A stretch of DNA of 10,817 nt from positions 1 to 10,817 of the forward strand of contig JAAZJE010000065.1 in assembly GCA_012800515.1 (NCBI GenBank), in the 5' to 3' direction. Under the pieces are notes generated by a model that was given only the letters and a program-made list of their open reading frames with translations, made no database searches and was not told the DNA's origin. The DNA comes from Clostridiaceae bacterium (lineage in GTDB: Bacteria > Bacillota > Clostridia > Saccharofermentanales > Fastidiosipilaceae). Position numbers and translations under genes: made by a program. Below, in pieces: positions 1 through 5,870 of this stretch. Each line of letters opens with the position of its first letter. Within the stretch, counting starts at the first letter, position 1.

Positions 1-215
1 GAGCCGACGCAGTCGGCATGTCAACCGTGCCGGAGGCGATTCTGGCCGCACACGGCGGCGTTCCGGTACTGGGTATTTCCTGCCTGACCAATTATGCTGC
101 GGGTCTGTCCGCGACACCTCTTTCACACGAAGAGGTCGGTATTGTCGGGGCCCGGGCGGCGGCGGATATGGCAAAGCTGCTCGACGCAACTTTGCGGGCG
201 ATCGAATTCGACTGA
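1..215 (+). CDS. Purine nucleoside phosphorylase, C-terminal fragment (5' end outside window)
   Basis: The enzyme cleaves purine (deoxy)nucleosides with phosphate to give free base and (deoxy)ribose-1-phosphate in cytoplasmic purine salvage. The frame is already open at base 3 and reads ADAVGMSTVPEAILAAHGG, the signature of the trimeric PNP family (MTAP/PNP type), where the Met and neighbouring residues lie near the ribose-binding site. It continues with GISCLTNYAAGL, the family's conserved base-recognition segment containing the purine-contacting Asn, and ends after a short amphipathic helix. About 70 residues are visible, so roughly three quarters of a typical 270-residue protein lies upstream. 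The internal ATG at 18 is inside the conserved motif and is not the true start. The gene converges on the minus-strand membrane protein gene with only 22 bases between the stops, and I see no hairpin there. Family is confident; guanosine/inosine specificity is the family norm but not proven. Confidence 0.88.
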   Translation, partial: ADAVGMSTVPEAILAAHGGVPVLGISCLTNYAAGLSATPLSHEEVGIVGARAAADMAKLLDATLRAIEFD

Positions 216-237
216 TTTCAATCGGGAAAAATAATAA

Positions 238-843
238 TTAGCGGAAGAAGCGCGGCGGGCGGTTTTTGTGCCGTCGCGACTGCACGTAAAAGCCTAGTGC
301 CGCAACGAGGAAGGGCGCCAGGGTCATAAGTATCTGTTCTGTAGTCCCCAGATTTATGGTCGGAATGAGATCCGGTAGGGCGATCGACTGCCGCTTATTC
401 ACGAAGCCCTCTATGGCGGAAACAAGTAAAATCCCCCCGGTGAGACTGGTCGAGCCGATGATGAAAGTATTACGTAGAAAACCGGCAATTAGGGCGAAGA
501 CAAGTCCGACAACAAGCAATGACCAGGTCTGATTCAATCCGAAGACCGTGGTACCGAAGTACCAGGCAATATAGGCACCTAGAGAGAATCCGGCCAGGAA
601 AATACTGACTTTAAAGGCTTTCCAGAAAAACAGGGCAAGAGCGAGGCTGAGAACCACCGTTATGATGATGAAGGCGGTTTGTTCCAGTTCGAATTCGATG
701 CGTAACCGACTGCTGATCATATAGCCGGCCCAGGCCCCCATAAAAATCATCCAGAGACGAAAGAGCGATTCGCCCCAAAATGTCAGAGCAATACCAAGAA
801 TAAGGGCGGCGATAAGACTGATGGTTAATTCGATAGGCGGCAT
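238..843 (-). CDS. DUF4203/TMEM198-like seven-helix membrane protein
   Basis: A 201-residue, very hydrophobic protein of unknown function. Hydrophobic stretches suitable for membrane helices lie at about residues 4-23, 27-45, 57-75, 78-96, 106-124, 127-147 and 170-188, giving seven. The C-terminal tail is strongly basic (RRHKNRPPRFFR), which by the positive-inside rule would be cytoplasmic. Length, helix number and the small-residue-rich fourth helix (FLAGFSLGAYIAWYFG) fit the DUF4203 (TM7S3/TM198-like) family; this is recognition by pattern and not a database hit. The start is well supported: on the minus strand an AGGAGG (complement of 853-858) lies 9 bases before the ATG. It is transcribed away from the fructokinase gene and toward the PNP gene, with no obvious functional partner. 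No signal peptide separate from helix 1 is seen. Confidence 0.7.
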   Translation of the reverse strand: MPPIELTISLIAALILGIALTFWGESLFRLWMIFMGAWAGYMISSRLRIEFELEQTAFIIITVVLSLALALFFWKAFKVSIFLAGFSLGAYIAWYFGTTVFGLNQTWSLLVVGLVFALIAGFLRNTFIIGSTSLTGGILLVSAIEGFVNKRQSIALPDLIPTINLGTTEQILMTLAPFLVAALGFYVQSRRHKNRPPRFFR

Positions 844-884
844 AGTTGCGAACCTCCTGCGATTCTGTGAATAAATACGCCGCT

Positions 885-911
885 ATTTTACCACAGATCG
901 GTATTTGTCAG
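885..911 (-). promoter_or_regulatory. Candidate promoter for the DUF4203-like gene
   Basis: On the minus strand a TAAAAT (complement of 885-890) resembles a -10 box. A CTGACA (complement of 906-911, five of six matches to TTGACA) lies upstream with a 15-base spacer, which is shorter than the optimum of 17. The position about 40 bases before the start codon is suitable. This is pattern matching only. Confidence 0.35.
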
Positions 912-941
912 AACCCGGACCCGCAAAAGGTGTCTTCGATA

Positions 942-947
942 TATAAT
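942..947 (+). promoter_or_regulatory. Consensus -10 hexamer overlapping an upstream ATG of the fructokinase gene
   Basis: A perfect TATAAT occupies 942-947 and overlaps the in-frame ATG at 946. If used, transcription would begin near 953-955, downstream of that ATG, forcing translation to start at the ATG at 985. No good -35 is present at 16-18 bases; a TTGTCA at 905-910 is too far away (31 bases). The hexamer could be chance in an AT-rich intergenic stretch. Confidence 0.35.
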
Positions 948-984
948 GAAATACAGATTTTACTCGGAAGAGAGGCCGGAAGCT

Positions 985-1971
985 ATGAAGCGGGACGGAA
1001 AAGAATATGACTTAGTGGCGGTCGGGGAATCTCTGATCGATTTTGTTTCGGTTGCGAGTTCACAGGAGGGCTGTCTGCGTTTTGACGGCCATACCGGCGG
1101 CGGCCCGGCCAATGTATTGGCCATGGCGGGGAAGCTGGGACTGCGGACGGCGGTAATTAGCAAGGTTGGCACCGATGTTTTCGGCAGGCAAATCCGTGAG
1201 GTTATGGAGAAGCACGGGGTCGATACGAAGTATCTGCTCATTTCTACCGAGTATCCGACCACGTTGGCTTTTGTTTCCCTGGATGCGCAGGGTGAGCGTT
1301 CCTTCTCTTTTTATCGAAAGAACACCGCCGATGTGATGCTCAGCGAGCAGGAACTTGATAAGAATTTGCTGCAATCGACCCGCTGTCTGCACTTTGCGTC
1401 GGTCTCTTTGACGGTCGAACCGAGTCGTTCCGCCACCTTAAAGGCCGCTTGGACGGCCAAGGAGGCCGGGGCGCTGATCTCCTTTGACATGAATCTGCGT
1501 CCTCGCCTCTGGGAGGACGTTGCGTCGGCCAAAAAAGTCGTTTCCGAGGCTCTGCATTTATGTAACGCGGTCAAACTGTCCGAAGAAGAGTTGTATTTCC
1601 TCACCGATCTTACGGACATAGAGGAGGCGATGCGGGAACTGCAGAGGCGCTATCCGGAAATGCAACTTCTGGCCGTGACGCTGGGTAGCGAAGGAGCCAA
1701 GGTTCTTTCCGGCGGGGCGGTTACCTATTCTCCGGGCTTCAAAGTCGAAACCAGAGACACGACCGGAGCCGGCGATACATTCTGGGGCGCTTTCCTCTTC
1801 CGCCTGCTCGGTGGGGAAGTGTCACTGCGGGAGATGCGGGGCGATCGGCTCACTGGAACCCTGGCATTTGCCAATGCGGCGGCCGCACTCTCCACAATGT
1901 CTTACGGAGCTATCAGCTCCATGCCTACCTATGCGGAAATAGAGTCATTTTTGGCGCAACGGGCACCGTGA
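985..1971 (+). CDS. PfkB-family sugar kinase, probable fructokinase
   Basis: A ribokinase/PfkB-fold enzyme that phosphorylates a sugar with ATP, most likely D-fructose to fructose-6-phosphate, in the cytoplasm. From the ATG at 985 the protein has 328 residues, normal for bacterial fructokinases. It opens with YDLVAVGESLIDF (residues 8-20, Asp19 being the usual sugar-binding Asp). The first PfkB signature GGGPANVLA is at 38-46, and FDMNLRPRLW at 167-176 resembles the NxRxxLW segment of fructokinases. The second signature DTTGAGDTF is at 258-266, with catalytic base Asp264 and the GAGD anion hole. The frame is open from an ATG at 946, but that would add 13 atypical residues. The ATG at 985 has GGAAGAGAGG (966-975) 9 bases upstream, and the 946 ATG overlaps a -10-like box. 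Related kinases such as ketodeoxygluconokinase are possible alternatives. No sugar gene is adjacent, so the substrate is inferred from sequence alone. Confidence 0.8.
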   Translation: MKRDGKEYDLVAVGESLIDFVSVASSQEGCLRFDGHTGGGPANVLAMAGKLGLRTAVISKVGTDVFGRQIREVMEKHGVDTKYLLISTEYPTTLAFVSLDAQGERSFSFYRKNTADVMLSEQELDKNLLQSTRCLHFASVSLTVEPSRSATLKAAWTAKEAGALISFDMNLRPRLWEDVASAKKVVSEALHLCNAVKLSEEELYFLTDLTDIEEAMRELQRRYPEMQLLAVTLGSEGAKVLSGGAVTYSPGFKVETRDTTGAGDTFWGAFLFRLLGGEVSLREMRGDRLTGTLAFANAAAALSTMSYGAISSMPTYAEIESFLAQRAP

Positions 1972-2016
1972 CGCTACCGCATACCTCATGGCAAATCGGG
2001 CGCGAAGGATGACTTG

Positions 2017-2042
2017 TGCCGCATCTGAAATCGGACGCGGCA
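2017..2042 (+). other. Short inverted repeat between the fructokinase gene and pheST
   Basis: TGCCGC (2017-2022) and GCGGCA (2037-2042) form a 6-bp GC-rich stem with a 14-base loop, 45 bases after the fructokinase stop. The following AATTGACG is not a U-tract, so this is at best a weak terminator, possibly factor-dependent. The rest of the 141-base intergenic region holds only the pheST promoter. Confidence 0.25.
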
Positions 2043-2043
2043 A

Positions 2044-2072
2044 TTGACGAATAAATTCGAGAATGTTAGCAT
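2044..2072 (+). promoter_or_regulatory. Promoter of pheST (TTGACG, 17-base spacer, extended -10 TGTTAGCAT)
   Basis: TTGACG at 2044-2049 matches the -35 consensus in five of six positions. After exactly 17 bases, TAGCAT at 2067-2072 serves as -10 and is preceded by the extended-10 dinucleotide TG (2064-2065). The predicted transcript would start near 2079 and leave a leader of about 33 nt before pheS. That is too short for a T-box or peptide attenuator. An inverted repeat (GAATG at 2061-2065, CATTC at 2070-2074) spans the -10 and could be an operator, though it is short enough to be chance. Confidence 0.6.
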
Positions 2073-2112
2073 TCTTTCGCAGGTAATAAGGAATCGTATC
2101 CGGAGGTTTATG

Positions 2113-3150
2113 ATGCGGGAACGGTTGGAGACCATGAAAATTGCGGCTCTTGAGGCGGCGCGGAACGCGGGTACGGCGGAGGAGTTACAGCAGATCCGCC
2201 ATCAGTACTTGGGTAGAAAAGGCGAGTTGACCCTGATTCTGAAGGAATTGGGCAAGCTGGAGGCTGAAAAACGCCGGCAGATAGGCATGCTCTCAAACGA
2301 GGTGAAAAATGCCATCTCCCAGGCGATTACCGACCGGGAGGAGGCGCTGGCGGATGAAGGCTCGGCTATCCAAGGAGAGCTTGACCTGACCCTGCCGGGC
2401 ATACCGCCTGTCTCGGGAGCGCTCCACCCCATCACCCAGATGTGTTACGACCTGAACGACGCCTTTTTGTCCCTGGGCTTTGAGGTGTACGCGGAGGACG
2501 ACATCACCAGCGAACAATATGCCTTTGATCACTTGAACTTTCCCCCCGAGCATCCCGCCCGGGATACCATGGATACCTACTGGCTTAAAGGCTCCGAGGA
2601 CAAAAAGGGTAGCGAGCGTCTGTGCCTGCGACCCCACCTCACCGGCGGCAGTGTGCGCTATCTGAAAAAGCACGGCGCCCCCGCCCGCTTTGTCTACCCC
2701 GGCCGAGTTTACCGCAACGAGGCAACCGACGCCCGCCACGAACGCGCTTTTTTCCAGTATGAAGCGTTAATTGTGGAAAAAGATTTTTCTTTCGCTTCGG
2801 GTCAGCTACTGGTCGGCACCATCCTGGAGAAGGTCTTTGGCAGGCCGACGGACACCCGCATGCGCGCGGGCTTCTTCCCCTTTGTGGAACCGGGATTTGA
2901 AATTGACATGAAATGCCTTGTGTGCGGCGGCAGCGGCTGCAAGGTGTGCAAGAACGTAGGCTGGATTGAAGTGATGCCCGGCGGCACCCCTCACCCCAAT
3001 GTGCTGAAAGCCGCCGGTCTTGATCCCGAAATCTGGAGCGGCTTTTATATCAACATCGGTCTCGATCGCCTGGTAATGATGCGCTACGGGGTGGACGATG
3101 TAAGGCTGTTTCACAGCGCGGATCTCAGGTTCCTTAGGCAGTTCAGGTAA
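2113..3150 (+). CDS. pheS: Phenylalanine--tRNA ligase alpha subunit (divergent, zinc-ribbon type)
   Basis: Catalytic subunit of the cytoplasmic (alpha-beta)2 synthetase that charges tRNA-Phe. The start at 2113 gives 345 residues, a normal length. GGAGG (2102-2106) lies 6 bases upstream; the ATG at 2110 is only 3 bases away, and the longer frame from a TTG at 2044 would begin inside the promoter. An N-terminal coiled coil (about 1-90, with YLGRKGELT) precedes the class II catalytic domain. That domain carries HPITQM, LNFPPEHPARDTMDTYWL (motif 1 region), RPHLTGGSVR, RVYRNEATDARHERAFFQYE (motif 2) and a C-terminal motif 3 ending DLRFLRQF. Phe255 and Phe257 match the E. coli pocket residues Phe248/Phe250, but Tyr312 replaces Ala294. 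Cys268, 271, 276 and 279 form a C-x2-C-x4-C-x2-C insert. The canonical HTSPVQ and FHQ/EG motifs are altered to HLTGGS and FFQ/EA. It is followed by pheT after 15 bases. The family is certain; whether amino-acid specificity is unchanged is not. Confidence 0.93.
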   Translation: MRERLETMKIAALEAARNAGTAEELQQIRHQYLGRKGELTLILKELGKLEAEKRRQIGMLSNEVKNAISQAITDREEALADEGSAIQGELDLTLPGIPPVSGALHPITQMCYDLNDAFLSLGFEVYAEDDITSEQYAFDHLNFPPEHPARDTMDTYWLKGSEDKKGSERLCLRPHLTGGSVRYLKKHGAPARFVYPGRVYRNEATDARHERAFFQYEALIVEKDFSFASGQLLVGTILEKVFGRPTDTRMRAGFFPFVEPGFEIDMKCLVCGGSGCKVCKNVGWIEVMPGGTPHPNVLKAAGLDPEIWSGFYINIGLDRLVMMRYGVDDVRLFHSADLRFLRQFR

Positions 3151-3165
3151 GGTAGGGAAGGAAAA

Positions 3166-5580
3166 ATGAAAGTATCACTCAACTGGATCAAAGAATATGT
3201 CTCCCTACCCGAGGCCCTCTCCACGGAGCAGCTTTCCTATGACTTGACTATGCGTACGGTGGAGGTGGAAGGCACCGCAAACCCCGCCGATACCCTCAGC
3301 GGTTGCGTGCTTGGTCTCATTACCCGGATCAGCGCCCACCCCCAGGCCGATATGCTCAAGGTATGTACGGTAGATGTAGGCCGGGAGACACCGTCCACTA
3401 TCGTGTGCGGCGGATCCAATATCTATGAGGGGATGCGCTGCGCCGTGGCACTGCCGGGCGCCAAGGTGCGTTGGCACGGGGAGGGTGAGCCCGTCCTCAT
3501 CAAGGCCACCAAGCTACGCGGCATAAAAAGCGAAGGAATGATCTGCGCCGCGGCGGAACTGGAACTGGATGAGCTTTTCCCCGCGGAAGATGAGCATGAG
3601 GTGATAGACCTGGCCGATTTTGAAGGACAGCCAGGCGATGCTCTGGCTCAGGTGCTGGAGCTTTCCGACATCATCCTGGAGATTGACAACAAATCCCTGA
3701 CCAACCGACCCGATCTGTGGGGACACTACGGTATCGCCCGGGAGCTGGCCGCCATCTACGGCCTGGAGCTGAAACCTCTCCCGCCATTCGAAAGGCCCGA
3801 GGAGTTGCCGGAATACCCCGTCACTATTGAGAACCCGCAGCGTTGCAGACGCTATGTCGGCATCATATATGAGGGTGTCGCCAGCGTCCCTTCTCCTTGG
3901 TGGTTGCAAACAGCGCTGTGGAAAACAGGGGTTAGGCCCATCAACGCTCTGGTTGACCTGACAAACTATGTGATGCTCGCTGTGGGCCAGCCCACCCACG
4001 GCTTTGACAAGGAAAACGTCCGGGAAGAAATCATCATCAGAAACGCCAAACCCGGCGAAACTCTCACCCTGCTGGACGGACATCAGCTGGAGCTGAGCGG
4101 GGAAGATCTGATGATTTGCGACGCCACGGAACCCATCGCTCTGGGCGGTATCATGGGAGGAGCCAAGGACTCCATTTTACCTACCACCTCCACTATGATT
4201 CTTGAAATCGCCAATTTTGAACCCATCAAGTTGCGCCGTAGCGCCAACCGCTATCAGGTGCGCACCGAATCGGCTAACCGCAACGAGAAGGGCCTGGACA
4301 CACAGCGGATTGATCAGGCCATGGCGGTGGCGAACAATCTTATCAAAGAGCTATTCCCCGGGGCGCGTATGAGTGCTTTTAGCGACGTTTACCCGGTGAA
4401 GACCGTCTGCCCCGTGATCCCGGTGAAGCTGAACTGGCTTAATATCCGGTTGGGCCGGAAACTCACAAGCGATAAAGTCGCCCGTCTCCTGCGTCCCCTG
4501 GGCTTTGAGGTGATATCCGAGGGAGGTGCGCTTCGGGTATCCGTGCCCTCCTGGCGCGCTACCGGGGATGTCAACTTGCCCGATGACGTGCTGGAAGAAG
4601 TAGCGCGGATAATTGGCTACGACAGCTTTGACTTTATCCCTCCCACCGTAAAGCTGACCGCCGCCGTCCGTCAGCCGGGAGCGCAGATGGAGCGCCGCCT
4701 GCGGGAATATTTCGCCGCCCGTTGCGATATGCAGGAGGTGTTCACCTATCCCTGGGTGGACAAACGCTATCTGGAGGCGGCAGGCATTGACCCTGAGGGT
4801 TGTCTGAGTTTGTCCGCGCCGCCATCCCCCGACACCGCCAGTCTCAGGTCTTCTTTGATCCCCGCCATGCTGGCTGTCGCCGCGTTGAATCTGCGTTATT
4901 TTGAAAGCTTCCGCGTGTTTGAGATGGCCCAGGTCTTTGCCCCGGGAGAAAGCCATCCCAGCGACGAGAACGAAACCCTGCCCCTTCAAAAGCGGCAATT
5001 GGCCGCCGCCTTTGTCGGTCAGGACGCCGGTTTGCTGTTTAGGGAGATGAAAGGCGTCCTGGAGGATCTGCCCCGGGCCGTCATGTCGGAGTCGCTCGGC
5101 TTTGCCCAACAGGAAAAACCCGCCTGGGCCGACCCCAAGGCCTGGCTGAACATCCTTTCGGGAGACGAAGCAATCGGATCCTTCGGAGTCATTTCGCTCA
5201 GAACTTCCCGTCTGACGGGTATCAAGCGCGCAACGGTAGTCGTCATGGCGCTGGATGTGGACGCGCTCGTCCCCCTTCCTTCCCGTAGCAACGTCTATCA
5301 GCGTCTGCCCCTCTTTCCCGTGGTGGAACAGGATTTCTCCATCCTGGTGGATGAGAAAACCGCCTGGCAGGACATCTGCACGGCACTTGAAAAAAGTGTC
5401 GACAGTATTGTCTTCATCGAAGAATACCGCGGCAAGCAAATCCCCCAAGGCAAAAAATCCGTCATGTTCCGCGTGCATTTCGGCTCCGACCGGGGTACCC
5501 TGACCGCTGAACAAATTGATGAGAAAATGAACAGCATCATCAAGAAGATCAATAAACTGGGCGGAGAAGTACGAAACTAA
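3166..5580 (+). CDS. pheT: Phenylalanine--tRNA ligase beta subunit
   Basis: The 804-residue beta subunit binds tRNA-Phe and edits mischarged Tyr-tRNA-Phe; length and domain order are standard. It starts KVSLNWIKEYV (residues 2-12). Next comes the EMAP/OB-fold tRNA-binding domain (about 40-150, with HPQADMLKVCTVDVG). The B3/B4 editing domain (about 205-370) keeps Thr266, Asn267, His278 in VGQPTHGFD and Glu347, corresponding to the editing-site residues known from Thermus thermophilus (Thr249, Asn250, His261, Glu334). A B5 domain begins near 415 (IPVKLNWLNIRLG), followed by DVLEEVARIIGYDSF at about 475-490 and the catalytic-like core. The C-terminal FDX-ACB anticodon-binding domain runs from about 714 (LFPVVEQDFSILV) to the end, with GTLTAEQIDEKM. 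GGAAGGAA ahead of the ATG provides the ribosome binding site. The gene is translated with pheS as one operon. Editing appears intact. Confidence 0.96.
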   Translation: MKVSLNWIKEYVSLPEALSTEQLSYDLTMRTVEVEGTANPADTLSGCVLGLITRISAHPQADMLKVCTVDVGRETPSTIVCGGSNIYEGMRCAVALPGAKVRWHGEGEPVLIKATKLRGIKSEGMICAAAELELDELFPAEDEHEVIDLADFEGQPGDALAQVLELSDIILEIDNKSLTNRPDLWGHYGIARELAAIYGLELKPLPPFERPEELPEYPVTIENPQRCRRYVGIIYEGVASVPSPWWLQTALWKTGVRPINALVDLTNYVMLAVGQPTHGFDKENVREEIIIRNAKPGETLTLLDGHQLELSGEDLMICDATEPIALGGIMGGAKDSILPTTSTMILEIANFEPIKLRRSANRYQVRTESANRNEKGLDTQRIDQAMAVANNLIKELFPGARMSAFSDVYPVKTVCPVIPVKLNWLNIRLGRKLTSDKVARLLRPLGFEVISEGGALRVSVPSWRATGDVNLPDDVLEEVARIIGYDSFDFIPPTVKLTAAVRQPGAQMERRLREYFAARCDMQEVFTYPWVDKRYLEAAGIDPEGCLSLSAPPSPDTASLRSSLIPAMLAVAALNLRYFESFRVFEMAQVFAPGESHPSDENETLPLQKRQLAAAFVGQDAGLLFREMKGVLEDLPRAVMSESLGFAQQEKPAWADPKAWLNILSGDEAIGSFGVISLRTSRLTGIKRATVVVMALDVDALVPLPSRSNVYQRLPLFPVVEQDFSILVDEKTAWQDICTALEKSVDSIVFIEEYRGKQIPQGKKSVMFRVHFGSDRGTLTAEQIDEKMNSIIKKINKLGGEVRN

Positions 5581-5602
5581 AAAGACGTCAACATTTTTAT
5601 GC

Positions 5603-5628
5603 GGAGCGCGACTTTGCTTTCGCGCTCC
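5603..5628 (+). terminator. GC-rich hairpin after pheT, possible terminator
   Basis: GGAGCGCG (5603-5610) pairs perfectly with CGCGCTCC (5621-5628), plus one A-T closing pair, leaving an 8-base loop. It lies 22 bases after the pheT stop, where an operon end is expected. No U-tract follows (ATGAATATGG), so it may be a transcript-stabilising 3' hairpin or a weak terminator. Confidence 0.45.
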
Positions 5629-5653
5629 ATGAATATGGGACCATGAATATGGG
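5627..5653 (+). repeat. Two-copy 14-bp tandem repeat CCATGAATATGGGA
   Basis: CCATGAATATGGG occurs at 5627-5639 and again at 5641-5653, a period of 14. Each copy contains CCAT...ATGG and so is itself a small inverted repeat. The first copy overlaps the 3' arm of the hairpin after pheT. It could be a slippage duplication or a paired binding site; nothing else supports a role. Confidence 0.6.
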
Positions 5654-5666
5654 GTACGCCGGATAT

Positions 5667-5695
5667 TTGACAAAAGCGCCGGAAGCAGATAGACT
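5667..5695 (+). promoter_or_regulatory. Promoter of tRNA-Thr
   Basis: A perfect -35 TTGACA (5667-5672) is followed after exactly 17 bases by TAGACT (5690-5695), four of six matches to TATAAT. The predicted start near 5702 precedes the mature tRNA by about 9 bases, a normal 5' leader for RNase P processing. Confidence 0.7.
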
Positions 5696-5710
5696 CACGA
5701 ACGTATTGCC

Positions 5711-5786
5711 GCTGCTGTGGCTCAGTTGGCAGAGCAGCTGATTCGTAATCAGCAGGTCGCCGGTTCGAATCCGGCCAGCAGCTCCA
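5711..5786 (+). tRNA. trnT: tRNA-Thr (anticodon CGU), CCA encoded
   Basis: A complete cloverleaf of 76 nt reads ACG codons. The acceptor stem GCTGCTG (5711-5717) pairs perfectly with CAGCAGC (5776-5782), discriminator T, then encoded CCA. The D arm GCTC/GAGC has loop AGTTGGCA. The anticodon stem GCTGA/TCAGC closes loop TTCGTAA, with anticodon CGT. The variable region is AGGTC. The T arm GCCGG/CCGGC encloses TTCGAAT. It stands alone between pheST and the GH2 gene with its own promoter and terminator. All pairing was read by eye; every stem is fully Watson-Crick. Confidence 0.97.
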
Positions 5787-5792
5787 GCAAAG

Positions 5793-5827
5793 AACGCCTG
5801 CGTATCATAGTATCGTAGGCGTTTCTT
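5793..5827 (+). terminator. Intrinsic-like terminator after tRNA-Thr
   Basis: AACGCCTGCG (5793-5802) pairs with CGTAGGCGTT (5814-5823) as 10 bp with one G-U, around an 11-base loop, and ends in a T-rich TTTCTT. The position 6 bases after the tRNA 3' end fits transcript termination. The T-tract is short, so some read-through into the GH2 gene is possible. Confidence 0.65.
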
Positions 5828-5870
5828 GAATAATTTACCGATTGCGCGAGCACTATTTTCGGAGGTTCAT

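Noticed and set aside
1972..2112. T-box riboswitch upstream of pheS
   Set aside because: No specifier stem or T-box consensus is seen, and the predicted transcript leader is only about 33 nt.
3514..4083. 189-residue minus-strand open frame
   Set aside because: Antisense to the editing-domain part of pheT, without a ribosome binding site or recognisable motif.
4351..5673. 440-residue minus-strand open frame
   Set aside because: It is antisense to the pheT coding sequence, has a low-complexity His/Gly/Gln-rich composition and no recognisable domain; it results from the GC-rich codon pattern of pheT.
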